64,000 nt of DNA from Candidatus Mycobacterium methanotrophicum (GTDB taxonomy: Bacteria > Actinomycetota > Actinomycetes > Mycobacteriales > Mycobacteriaceae), in the NCBI RefSeq assembly GCF_023515995.1, contig NZ_CP097320.1:1178001-1242000 (forward strand), given 5' to 3'. The position numbers were made by a program, and so were the translations under genes. Under the pieces are notes generated by a model. It did not search any database, was not told where the DNA came from, and saw only the letters and a list, made by a program, of their open reading frames with translations. Below, piece after piece: positions 28,454-36,219 of this stretch. Numbering within the stretch: the stretch's first letter is position 1; every line of letters begins with the position of its first letter.

Positions 28454-29518
28454 ATGGCGGGCTCGAAGGCCAAAGTCATTCCGCTACATTCGAATACAGG
28501 TCGTGCTGCGGCGCAGCGGCGCGCCGGCCAACGTACCCAGACATCTCGTCAACACACCTCATTGCTCACCGAACCGGGCACCCGAGCGTCGGCCGATCAG
28601 ATCGCCGCCGTCGTCCGCGAAATCGATCAGCACCGGCGCGCGGCCAGCGGCAAATCCGATGCCCCGGAGTTGGGCAACGAGCTCGTGCACAAGGTCAGCG
28701 CCGTCGCCGAGTTTCTACGGCAGCGCCTCACCGGCGATTACCGGGTCGACGACTTCGGGTTCGATCCGCATTTCAACGACGCGATCCTGCGGCCGATGCT
28801 GAGGTTCTTCTTCAGGTCATGGTTCCGCGTCGAGGTCAGCGGCGTCGAGAACTTGCCCGACTCCGGCGCGGCCCTGGTGGTCGCCAACCACGCCGGCGTG
28901 CTGCCGTTCGACGGGCTGATGACCTCGGTGGCTGTTCACGACGAGCACCCGGCCCATCGGGACCTGCGACTGCTGGCCGCCGACATGGTGTTCGACCTGC
29001 CGATGATCGGCGAGGCTGCCCGCAAAGCCGGACACACCATGGCGTGCACCGCCGACGCCCATCGGCTGCTGGCCTCCGGAGAGCTGACCGCGGTGTTCCC
29101 GGAGGGATACAAGGGCCTGGGTAAGCGGTTCCAGGACCGCTACAAGCTGCAGCGGTTCGGCCGCGGCGGCTTCGTGGCGGCGGCGCTGCACACTAAGGCG
29201 CCGATCGTGCCGTGCTCGATCGTCGGCTCCGAGGAGATCTACCCGATGCTGGCCGACGTCCGACTGCTGGCGCGACTGTTCGGCCTGCCGTACTTCCCGA
29301 TCACCCCGCTGTTCCCGCTGGCGGGTCCGGCCGGGCTGGTGCCGCTGCCGTCGAAATGGCATATCGCCTTCGGCGAGCCGATCCCCACTGCTCATTACGA
29401 CGGCGGCGACGCCGACGATCCCATGATCACCTTCGAGCTCACCGACCAGGTGCGCGAGACCATCCAGCAGACGCTGTATCAACTACTGGCCGGGCGCCGC
29501 AACATTTTCTTCGGCTGA
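28454..29518 (+). CDS. PlsC-type acyltransferase (Rv0502-like)
   Basis: A 354-residue glycerophospholipid-type acyltransferase. The N-terminal 110 residues are polar and mycobacteria-specific. The LPLAT domain has the catalytic histidine H146 in VVANHAGVLPFD, a spacing variant of HX4D seen in this subfamily, and the substrate motif VFPEGYKGLGKRF. It probably acylates a phospholipid or lyso-lipid at the membrane. The start is ATG 28454, preceded by GGGGAGG. Confidence 0.87.
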   Translation: MAGSKAKVIPLHSNTGRAAAQRRAGQRTQTSRQHTSLLTEPGTRASADQIAAVVREIDQHRRAASGKSDAPELGNELVHKVSAVAEFLRQRLTGDYRVDDFGFDPHFNDAILRPMLRFFFRSWFRVEVSGVENLPDSGAALVVANHAGVLPFDGLMTSVAVHDEHPAHRDLRLLAADMVFDLPMIGEAARKAGHTMACTADAHRLLASGELTAVFPEGYKGLGKRFQDRYKLQRFGRGGFVAAALHTKAPIVPCSIVGSEEIYPMLADVRLLARLFGLPYFPITPLFPLAGPAGLVPLPSKWHIAFGEPIPTAHYDGGDADDPMITFELTDQVRETIQQTLYQLLAGRRNIFFG

Positions 29519-29521
29519 GGT

Positions 29522-29839
<318 letters not shown>

Positions 29840-29860
29840 CTAAAAAGCTCCGGGCTGAGA

Positions 29861-30373
29861 CTAGGCGGAGCCTCGGATCGATGCAATTGCCGCAATTGTC
29901 GCTTCCGCGTTTGCGCCGGGGTGGGACGACTCGCCGAGCATGGTGACGATGCTGGTGATCACCGGGTTGGCGTCGTCGTCGGTGACCTCGCTGCGAATCT
30001 CGGCGATCACCGTGCCGTGCGATTCGATGACCGAATCCAGATACGTGTCGAAGTACAGCCGGTCGCCGGCCATGATCGGCCGGTGGAACACGAACTTCTG
30101 GTCGCGGTGCAACACCCGGGCGAGGTTGATCGGGATGTCGAACTTGGTGAAGACCTCCAGTTGGACACGCCGTCCGGCAACCGCAAGGAAGGTCAGCGAC
30201 GCCAGAGTGCCGTCGTAACCAGCCTGGGCGGCCGACTCCTCCGAGTAGTGCGACGGGTGCTCGTCCATGACGGCCTGCGCAAACTCGCGGACCTTTTCGC
30301 GTCCGACCTCGAAGTAATCCGGGTACCGGTAGTGCGTTCCGATGAGTCCTTGGGCGCCTTCGTGAACTGCCAT
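29861..30373 (-). CDS. HadA/MaoC-like dehydratase, N-terminal type (Rv0504c-like)
   Basis: A 170-residue hot-dog-fold protein of the FAS-II (3R)-hydroxyacyl dehydratase HadA/HadC family: [35 protein letters not shown], and VTSIVTML at the end. It lacks the catalytic Asp/His hydratase motif of HadB-type subunits, as HadA and HadC do. It may serve as a non-catalytic subunit or as a paralogue of unknown role. The ATG at 30373 is a good start. It lies 43 bases downstream of serB1 on the same strand. Confidence 0.85.
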   Translation of the reverse strand: MAVHEGAQGLIGTHYRYPDYFEVGREKVREFAQAVMDEHPSHYSEESAAQAGYDGTLASLTFLAVAGRRVQLEVFTKFDIPINLARVLHRDQKFVFHRPIMAGDRLYFDTYLDSVIESHGTVIAEIRSEVTDDDANPVITSIVTMLGESSHPGANAEATIAAIASIRGSA

Positions 30374-30415
30374 GCCCTGTTCTCCACTCTGATAGGTGCT
30401 CAGCGGCGCAGCTTA

Positions 30416-31345
30416 TCAGCGTGATTGCCGACGAGAGGCCACCGCGGCCAGTGCACCACCCGCTGCACCCAGCGCCAGGGCCGACGGGACGCCGATCCGG
30501 GCCGCCTTGCGCCCCGTCCGGAAATCGCGGATCTCCCAGCCGCGCTTGCGAGCCAGATCCCGCAAATGGCTGTCGGGGTTGATAGCGACGGCGGTCCCGA
30601 CCAGGGAGAGCAGCGGGACGTCGTTGCAGCTGTCGGAGTAGGCGGTGCAGCGCTTGAGGTTGAGCCCCTCGCGGATGGCCAGCGAGCGCACCGCGTGCGC
30701 CTTGCCTGCGCCGTGCAGGATCTCGCCCACCAGCCGGCCGGTGAACACGCCGTCGACCGATTCGGCGACGGTGCCCAGCGCACCGGTCAGGCCGAGTCGG
30801 CGGGCGATCGTGATCGCGAGCTCATACGGCGTGGCGGTGACCAGCCAGACCTGCTGGCCGGCATCAAGGTGCATCTGGGCCAAATCGCGAGTGCCAGTCC
30901 AGATCTTGTCGGCGATGATCTCGTCGTAAATCTCCTCGCCGAGAGCGGTCAGCTCCGCGGTTGAGCGGCCCTCGATGAAGGCCAGCGCCTTGCGCCGCCC
31001 CGCGGCGACGTCGTCGCTGCTCTCCCGGCCGGTGAGCTGAAACTTGGCCTGCGCGTAAATGAACCCCAGCACATCGCGGTAGGTGAAGTATTTGCGGGCG
31101 GCCAGGCCGCGGCCAAAATGCAATGCGGACGAGCCTTGCACCAGCGTGTTGTCGACGTCGAAGAATGCGGCCGCGGTCAGGTCCACCGGCGGTTGCTCTG
31201 CCCCGGGGGTTTCGTCGGCCTGGATGTCGATCAGCGCGCGGTCGGCGCTGGCGTTGGCAGCCAGGCTCTCCAGGTCCAGTTCAGCCGGACTGGATCCTGC
31301 GTTGGGACCGGGTTCCACGGTGCCCGAGCCGCCGGGAGCACTCAC
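30416..31345 (-). CDS. serB1: HAD-IB family hydrolase (Rv0505c, SerB1-like)
   Basis: A 309-residue haloacid-dehalogenase phosphatase. Motif [12 protein letters not shown] supplies nucleophile D63 and D65; motif II lies at [11 protein letters not shown]; the conserved lysine and motif III occur at [21 protein letters not shown] hydrophobic C-terminal helix ([18 protein letters not shown]) may anchor it to the membrane. It is annotated as phosphoserine phosphatase in M. tuberculosis, but the HAD-IB family also includes lyso-lipid phosphatases, so the substrate is uncertain. The N-terminal 55 residues are low-complexity and variable. Confidence 0.85.
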   Translation of the reverse strand: MSAPGGSGTVEPGPNAGSSPAELDLESLAANASADRALIDIQADETPGAEQPPVDLTAAAFFDVDNTLVQGSSALHFGRGLAARKYFTYRDVLGFIYAQAKFQLTGRESSDDVAAGRRKALAFIEGRSTAELTALGEEIYDEIIADKIWTGTRDLAQMHLDAGQQVWLVTATPYELAITIARRLGLTGALGTVAESVDGVFTGRLVGEILHGAGKAHAVRSLAIREGLNLKRCTAYSDSCNDVPLLSLVGTAVAINPDSHLRDLARKRGWEIRDFRTGRKAARIGVPSALALGAAGGALAAVASRRQSR

Positions 31346-31431
31346 GGTTCAACAGTATCCGCCGTTGGCGCGTTGGACCGGTCGGCGGAGGCGCTGTAGT
31401 CAGGGACGTCGGCGCTTAGCGCCGGCATGCC

Positions 31432-31491
31432 GCCGAGATCGACGCCAGCGCATTCCCGCCCGCGATTTTTGGCGCTGACGTCGATCTCGGC
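31432..31491. repeat. Long intergenic palindrome, family A copy 1
   Basis: Arms of 20 bases at 31432-31451 and 31472-31491 match at 19 positions, with a 20-base loop rich in T at its end. The core CGAGATCGACG is shared with the palindrome at 59261-59316. It lies between serB1 and the toxin locus. Confidence 0.75.
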
Positions 31492-31529
31492 GCCGTCATC
31501 GGCAGATCCGGGGCGCCGACGGCGCGGGC

Positions 31530-32120
31530 TTAGCGCCGAGGGACGATGGTATCGAGGTTGCGGCTGGCCAGGAAGTCGTGGACGGTTCCTCCGGGGCGGT
31601 CGATATCGAAGAGGCGTTGAGTGAGCGCGTTGATCTCATCGACCGCGGTGCCAACACGTTCGAGCACCTCGGTGCGGGCGAGGTGACGCACGTCGTTGTC
31701 AAGCGCGGCCGTCAGCTCGACGACGCGCCGATAGCCTTCCTCGGCCATCGAGATCAGGTCGGCGCGATAGCGGTCGTCGAGTTTGCCGCGCAACTGTTCG
31801 CTGTTGAGCTGCTCGACGACCTCCGGATCGGCGGTGGCATCCGCGGAGTGCAGGCGGGCGATCTCGGCGGCATAGATCTTCTGGCGCTTCTCCCAGGCGC
31901 TCTCGCAGTCCAACGCGGCGGTGCGGACGATCAGATTGACCGCCATCACGTAGCCGGTGGCCGCCTGCTCGGCCGGGGAGTCCCCGCCGGGGACATCCCA
32001 GCGCACAAACGCGGCAGGTCGAAGATCGGACGCGGCGGCGGCAATCAAACCCCCCACGTCGATACCGGTCACCGCCGACTGCCATCCGCTGCGGCGGCGG
32101 TATTGCACGCCAGAAACCAA
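31530..32120 (-). CDS. Accessory protein of the esxEF-cpnT-type locus (Rv3898c-like)
   Basis: A 196-residue soluble, largely helical protein with no motif that I recognise. It is rich in charged heptad-like segments (about 85-165, YAAEIARLHSADATADPEVV then YRRVVELTAALDNDVRHLAR). Its position, last in the minus-strand operon and overlapping the preceding gene by 52 bases, matches Rv3898c at the end of the tuberculosis esxF-esxE-cpnT operon, though I rely on position more than sequence. Function unknown. Confidence 0.6.
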   Translation of the reverse strand: MVSGVQYRRRSGWQSAVTGIDVGGLIAAAASDLRPAAFVRWDVPGGDSPAEQAATGYVMAVNLIVRTAALDCESAWEKRQKIYAAEIARLHSADATADPEVVEQLNSEQLRGKLDDRYRADLISMAEEGYRRVVELTAALDNDVRHLARTEVLERVGTAVDEINALTQRLFDIDRPGGTVHDFLASRNLDTIVPRR

Positions 32121-34594
32121 GCCAGGTGGTAGTTGGCGACGGCTTTCTCTCCGGCCACCAGCGCCTCGATGGCGGCCAACAGCTGCCAGTTGCCGACTGC
32201 GGGCACCTCGATGTCCTCGGGATAACTGTCCAGGACGCGCGCGGCGATCTTGACCAGTTCGCCGTGCAGCAACTCGGCTTCGGATTCGAGCACGCCGGTG
32301 CCCCGCGAGGCGGCCTTGGCCAAAGTGTGCGCCAGCATCGGCAGCCCGTCGCGCCAGTGGGTGGCTTGGCTCAGCTGCCAGCCCAGCTCTTCGACCTCGG
32401 GTGCGCGACGGGCTCGGGTCGAGGTCGGCACCGGCTCGTCATCGGGATCTGGAAGATAGTGGATCGGGGTGTAGGCGACAGAAAGCTTCACCTCGCCCAA
32501 CAGCGCCTCAAGGTCACCGCGGCGATGCGCTGGTTCGAGAAGCGTTACGGCAGCAGGTATTTCGATACCGGGCGGGATCCAGCCGCTGGCCACATCGGTC
32601 ACCAACACCGTGGTGTCATCGGGGCGATCCCCGATAGCCCAGGCCAGCCGCGGTTGCTGGCGGGTCACCGCGGCCAGCAGGCGCTGTAACCGCGTGCGCG
32701 CCGTCGCATCTGCGGACAATGCACCGGCCAGGGCGCCGCCAGTGGCAGCCATGGCGCTTTGGCCCCCGACGCCGGGTGGCGACGGCGACGGACTCGGCGG
32801 GGCGGGTTGACGCACCATCGCGGTGGGCTGACTGGGACCTGGCCCTCCCGCCGAGGGATGAACCGGCGCCGACGCGGCCGGTGACGGCGGTCCGCTTATC
32901 GGCGTTGACGGCGCTGACAGTGCGGTTGGCGGCGCTGCTGCGGCCGGTGGCCGTAGGTCGGAGCCGTAGGTCGGCAACGAGCCCGACGGCGCGGATGGCG
33001 CTACGAAGGGGCCGGCGGCGGGCCCGGTCACCATCGGCGCGGCCGGCTCGGAGGGGTACGCCACCGGCGGTGGCGACGGTGCGACAGGCGGGACCGGCGC
33101 CTGTTGCGGTGGAGTGGGCGCATCGCCCATCGTGACCGGTATACCCCCTGCGGCAGACGGGAAGGTCGGCGCGGTGGGGGGAGACGGCGGCACCTGCGAC
33201 GCCATCGCCTGCACCGTGCCCCCGGACAGCAGGCCTGGCGCCCCGGGCGACATCGGCGCGCTTAACGGGCTGCCAGTGGCCGGAACTGCAGCGGCGGGGC
33301 TACCCGCCAGCCCAGGCGGAGCCACGTTCGCCATCGACGATGGTGGTGAGAAGGACCCGGGTTGCATTGGAAGTCCTCCGGCGAAGCCGCCTACACCCCC
33401 TGGGCTCCCGGCTCCGCCGGAACCCATTCCGCCTAGCGGTGGTGCGGGCGCCGACGGAGCGCCCACCATGCCACTAGTCCCGGGACCTGGCATCGCAATA
33501 CCGTGTTGGGGCCCGACGGCACCCGTTGGCGCAGCGACTACGCCGCTGGCCCCTGGGCCTGGTGGCGGCCCGGCTGGCGCCTGCCCAGTTGGTGTCAGGC
33601 CGGCCGATGCGGGAGCGCCAGGCGTGGGGCCGGTTGGCGCAGCCCCAGCCGACGGATGGAGAGCGGCTACTACGCCACTGGCCCCGGGACCCGGCGTTAC
33701 GCTGCTCGCCGCTGCGGCAGGTGCCGGGGCACCGGACGCCCCAGATCCGCCGCCTGTCATCGAGCCGGCAGGTCCCGCGGATGTCGACGCAGCAGGCAGA
33801 GCGCCAGCTCCGCGGTCCGCCGTCGAACCTGCGGGTCCCCCGGGCGCCATAGCTCCGACACCATTGCCGGCGTCACCGATTTCCGTCGAATCGGGCATAT
33901 CCCTCGGCACCAGTGTGCCGTCACCTTTCGCGGCGCTACCGTCCGGAAATGGGTCGGATCCAGGTGCGCCCGGCTTCTGGTCAAGTTGGCCTCGGACCTG
34001 GTCCTTAATTGCATTAAGGTCGGGCTGCTGCTTTCCCCCGAGCCCAGCATTATGGGCCAACCCGCGAAACGATTGATCGTTGCCCTGCGCGGTCAGGACT
34101 TCCTGGCCTGCGTCCATTATGTTGTCGGAACACGCTGCGGCGGCCTGGTTGGCGTCCCGCTGGCATTCGGCGATTTCTTCGGAAATCTCGGCAACTTTAG
34201 TCTCAAAGTCTTTTTTGGAATTTATGATCTCGTCGATCTTTCCATTACCTCGATCAGCAATTCCTGTCAGAATGGCGCGAAGTAACACCGCGTTGTTGTG
34301 GCCCTGCTGCAAGGCCTTCTCGTAGACTTCGTTCTTCTCGACCACGCTGAACGCTTGGTCCGCTCCTTCGCGAAAAGCTTCGCGAATGGCGCTGGCGGTG
34401 GCTCCCTCCTGTTGCGCTAGGGTAATATCGATGGCCTTTTGGAGCATATCGTGAAGACGCGTATAATTTGCTGCGACCGATTTGCGATTAGCAATAGCAT
34501 TACCGAGGATCATTATCGTTTCTTGGCTGACCCATTGGAGACCGACTAGCAGCGCCGACCATTCACCGGGCGGGTAATCGGGAGTCATTTGCAC
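32069..34594 (-). CDS. Large Pro/Gly/Ala-rich ESX-associated protein (Rv3900c-Rv3899c-like)
   Basis: An 841-residue protein in three parts. The N-terminal domain (about 1-190) is helical, with ESX-substrate character (SALLVGLQWVSQETIMILGN and onward). The middle (about 200-620) is a long low-complexity Pro/Gly/Ala/Ser region with repeated GPGASGVVAA-type units. The C-terminal globular domain (about 640-841) includes LAWAIGDRPDDTTVLVTDVA and ends in the NYHLAWFLACNTAAAADGSR block. It corresponds to the two adjacent annotated genes Rv3900c and Rv3899c of M. tuberculosis, here in one frame. Probably secreted or surface-linked; role unknown. Its first codon lies 10 bases inside the 3' end of the next upstream gene. 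Confidence 0.75.
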   Translation of the reverse strand: MQMTPDYPPGEWSALLVGLQWVSQETIMILGNAIANRKSVAANYTRLHDMLQKAIDITLAQQEGATASAIREAFREGADQAFSVVEKNEVYEKALQQGHNNAVLLRAILTGIADRGNGKIDEIINSKKDFETKVAEISEEIAECQRDANQAAAACSDNIMDAGQEVLTAQGNDQSFRGLAHNAGLGGKQQPDLNAIKDQVRGQLDQKPGAPGSDPFPDGSAAKGDGTLVPRDMPDSTEIGDAGNGVGAMAPGGPAGSTADRGAGALPAASTSAGPAGSMTGGGSGASGAPAPAAAASSVTPGPGASGVVAALHPSAGAAPTGPTPGAPASAGLTPTGQAPAGPPPGPGASGVVAAPTGAVGPQHGIAMPGPGTSGMVGAPSAPAPPLGGMGSGGAGSPGGVGGFAGGLPMQPGSFSPPSSMANVAPPGLAGSPAAAVPATGSPLSAPMSPGAPGLLSGGTVQAMASQVPPSPPTAPTFPSAAGGIPVTMGDAPTPPQQAPVPPVAPSPPPVAYPSEPAAPMVTGPAAGPFVAPSAPSGSLPTYGSDLRPPAAAAPPTALSAPSTPISGPPSPAASAPVHPSAGGPGPSQPTAMVRQPAPPSPSPSPPGVGGQSAMAATGGALAGALSADATARTRLQRLLAAVTRQQPRLAWAIGDRPDDTTVLVTDVASGWIPPGIEIPAAVTLLEPAHRRGDLEALLGEVKLSVAYTPIHYLPDPDDEPVPTSTRARRAPEVEELGWQLSQATHWRDGLPMLAHTLAKAASRGTGVLESEAELLHGELVKIAARVLDSYPEDIEVPAVGNWQLLAAIEALVAGEKAVANYHLAWFLACNTAAAADGSRR

Positions 34595-35139
34595 ATCTGT
34601 TTGATTGATGCGGTCGCCTCATTGGAGGCATTGCCCGCCGACTTTAGGCCGGAATCGGAATAAGTTAACCCATCTAAGTAGTACATAAGGACTTCCTGGT
34701 ATAGGTTCGCCTGCCTGCGGACCGTGCTCGCCAACTCAGGCGGCGTTGCGGGTTCCTCGGAGAGTCTTATCAGTAGATAGCGGCTGCCGAAATCTAACGC
34801 TTGCCGCGTGCTCGTAGCTATGGTGAGTTGCGCCATCGGGTCACTGTTGTCGCCGCCTCGCGCGTCAGCCAGGTCCAGCGCACGTTCCACATTTCCGAAG
34901 GCAGTGCATATGTGGGCCTTCGCATCCGCGGTCTGCTGTTCTGTGTAGATGGGCGCGGACGACGTTGGCGATGCCTTGGTGCCTGGCCTAAGCCAGCACC
35001 CGATCGCAAGCCCGATCGCCGCTAGGGCGATCGCTAGCGAAGCGAGCACCGGCCACCGCGGCGAGCGGGGCACCGCTCTCCGCGGCCAAGGCGGCTGGGC
35101 AGGCGTCGGCGCAGACGGATTCGGAGGCACACTCGACAC
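34585..35139 (-). CDS. Single-pass membrane protein (Rv3901c-like)
   Basis: A 184-residue protein with a Pro/Arg-rich cytoplasmic N-terminus, one membrane helix at about 30-50 (VLASLAIALAAIGLAIGCWL) and an extracytoplasmic helical domain with two cysteines (HICTAFGN and the terminal KQMCK). It lies between the probable immunity gene and the large Pro-rich protein, as Rv3901c does in M. tuberculosis. It overlaps the following gene by 10 bases. Proposed role in the toxin system is by context only. Confidence 0.7.
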   Translation of the reverse strand: MSSVPPNPSAPTPAQPPWPRRAVPRSPRWPVLASLAIALAAIGLAIGCWLRPGTKASPTSSAPIYTEQQTADAKAHICTAFGNVERALDLADARGGDNSDPMAQLTIATSTRQALDFGSRYLLIRLSEEPATPPELASTVRRQANLYQEVLMYYLDGLTYSDSGLKSAGNASNEATASIKQMCK

Positions 35140-35582
35140 AGTGTTGGATGCTACCGCTGAACCCGAGTTGCGGTAGTCACCTTCTCTTGAGGGACCAAGG
35201 TCATTCGTGAGTACATGTCGCGGTTCGCGGCAAAATTGCAGCGAACTTCAGCTGGCAGTTTCGATTGCATCTTGTATCGGTTTGTTATTTGCGCCGCTGC
35301 CTAAATGGATGGTATCGGCGGTTAGGCCGGGGAAACGTCGATTATTGTGCTGCTCGCTCCGCCCCGGGTTACGGGCGCATGCGAAAGGGGATATTGAAGC
35401 TGGGTTGGCAGCGCCTCGCTACCGCTGCCGTCGTTAGCATCTTCATGATTGCTTACCTTTAACAAATGTCGAATAAATTCGTCCACACAGTCGGCGATTA
35501 ATTTGAGCCAAGCCGAATTCAAGAAGACAGCCGGCCATGCCTCAGATGCGGCCGTGCTGTACCGGAAAAAAAGTCCAGCCTC
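35140..35582. other. AT-richer gap between the probable immunity gene and the next gene
   Basis: No certain gene. In the same minus-strand frame as the immunity gene, reading continues open after its single TAG for 86 codons (down to 35322), including LNSAWLKLIADCVDEFIRHL. A 66-codon frame could start at TTG 35522. On the plus strand a 27-codon hydrophobic peptide frame lies at 35379-35462. None has strong support. Confidence 0.35.
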
Positions 35583-36218
35583 CTAGAAATCAGTTATGAG
35601 ATTTAAGTCAAACCAGTCTTCGGAGATCCCTTCGCGCAAGTTAGCGTCAAGCTCGTCGTAGGTTTGAACAATAGCGTGCGAAAAGGGTACAGCATCATTC
35701 TCTCCCAACCACCCGCGATCAACGAGCTCGTGATCCACAGTCATACTCACGCGCCCTGGATAGTTCACGGGATCGGGCTGACTTAAAAATACTCGGGCAT
35801 CAAGGCCTTGTTTGTACCAACGCGATCTTGGTGAATCAGAATAACTGCCGGGACGAGCCCGTTGGCTGAGGATAAAAAGTATGCATTTTTCAGCATCCTC
35901 GAGGTTTCTAAACATCCAGTATCGGCCTCGCGAACCCCGCTCTTGCTCATCAATATAGTAGACACCGTCCTCACAAACGATGTAGCAAAAAGCATCTCCG
36001 TTCTCAAAAAAGGCTAATTCGGACTCGCTAACCATTTCCGGAGGGCGCGCCCCCCAGAAGACCTGCTCCGCCGTTTCCCATGGCTCTGGCGTACGTTTTT
36101 CTTGGCCTGGGTATCTTCCGCGTTTTCGTAGGTCCACTTCCTGCCAAAAATACCATGCCTTCACAATCCGGTGCATGCTTGGGTGGAATTTGCGCAAGTC
36201 AATATGGTAATCGGTCAT
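35583..36218 (-). CDS. Probable immunity factor for the TNT toxin (IFT-like)
   Basis: A 211-residue acidic, tryptophan/tyrosine-rich soluble protein starting one base after the toxin stop, the same position and orientation as the IFT antitoxin gene (Rv3902c) after cpnT. IFT binds TNT and blocks its NAD+ glycohydrolase activity in the producing cell. Blocks such as MHRIVKAWYFWQEVDLRKRG and YYIDEQERGSRGRYWMF are in line with a small immunity-protein fold. The gene is clearly AT-richer than its neighbours, as is typical of exchanged toxin/immunity cassettes. Assignment rests mainly on context. Confidence 0.7.
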   Translation of the reverse strand: MTDYHIDLRKFHPSMHRIVKAWYFWQEVDLRKRGRYPGQEKRTPEPWETAEQVFWGARPPEMVSESELAFFENGDAFCYIVCEDGVYYIDEQERGSRGRYWMFRNLEDAEKCILFILSQRARPGSYSDSPRSRWYKQGLDARVFLSQPDPVNYPGRVSMTVDHELVDRGWLGENDAVPFSHAIVQTYDELDANLREGISEDWFDLNLITDF

Positions 36219-36219
36219 G

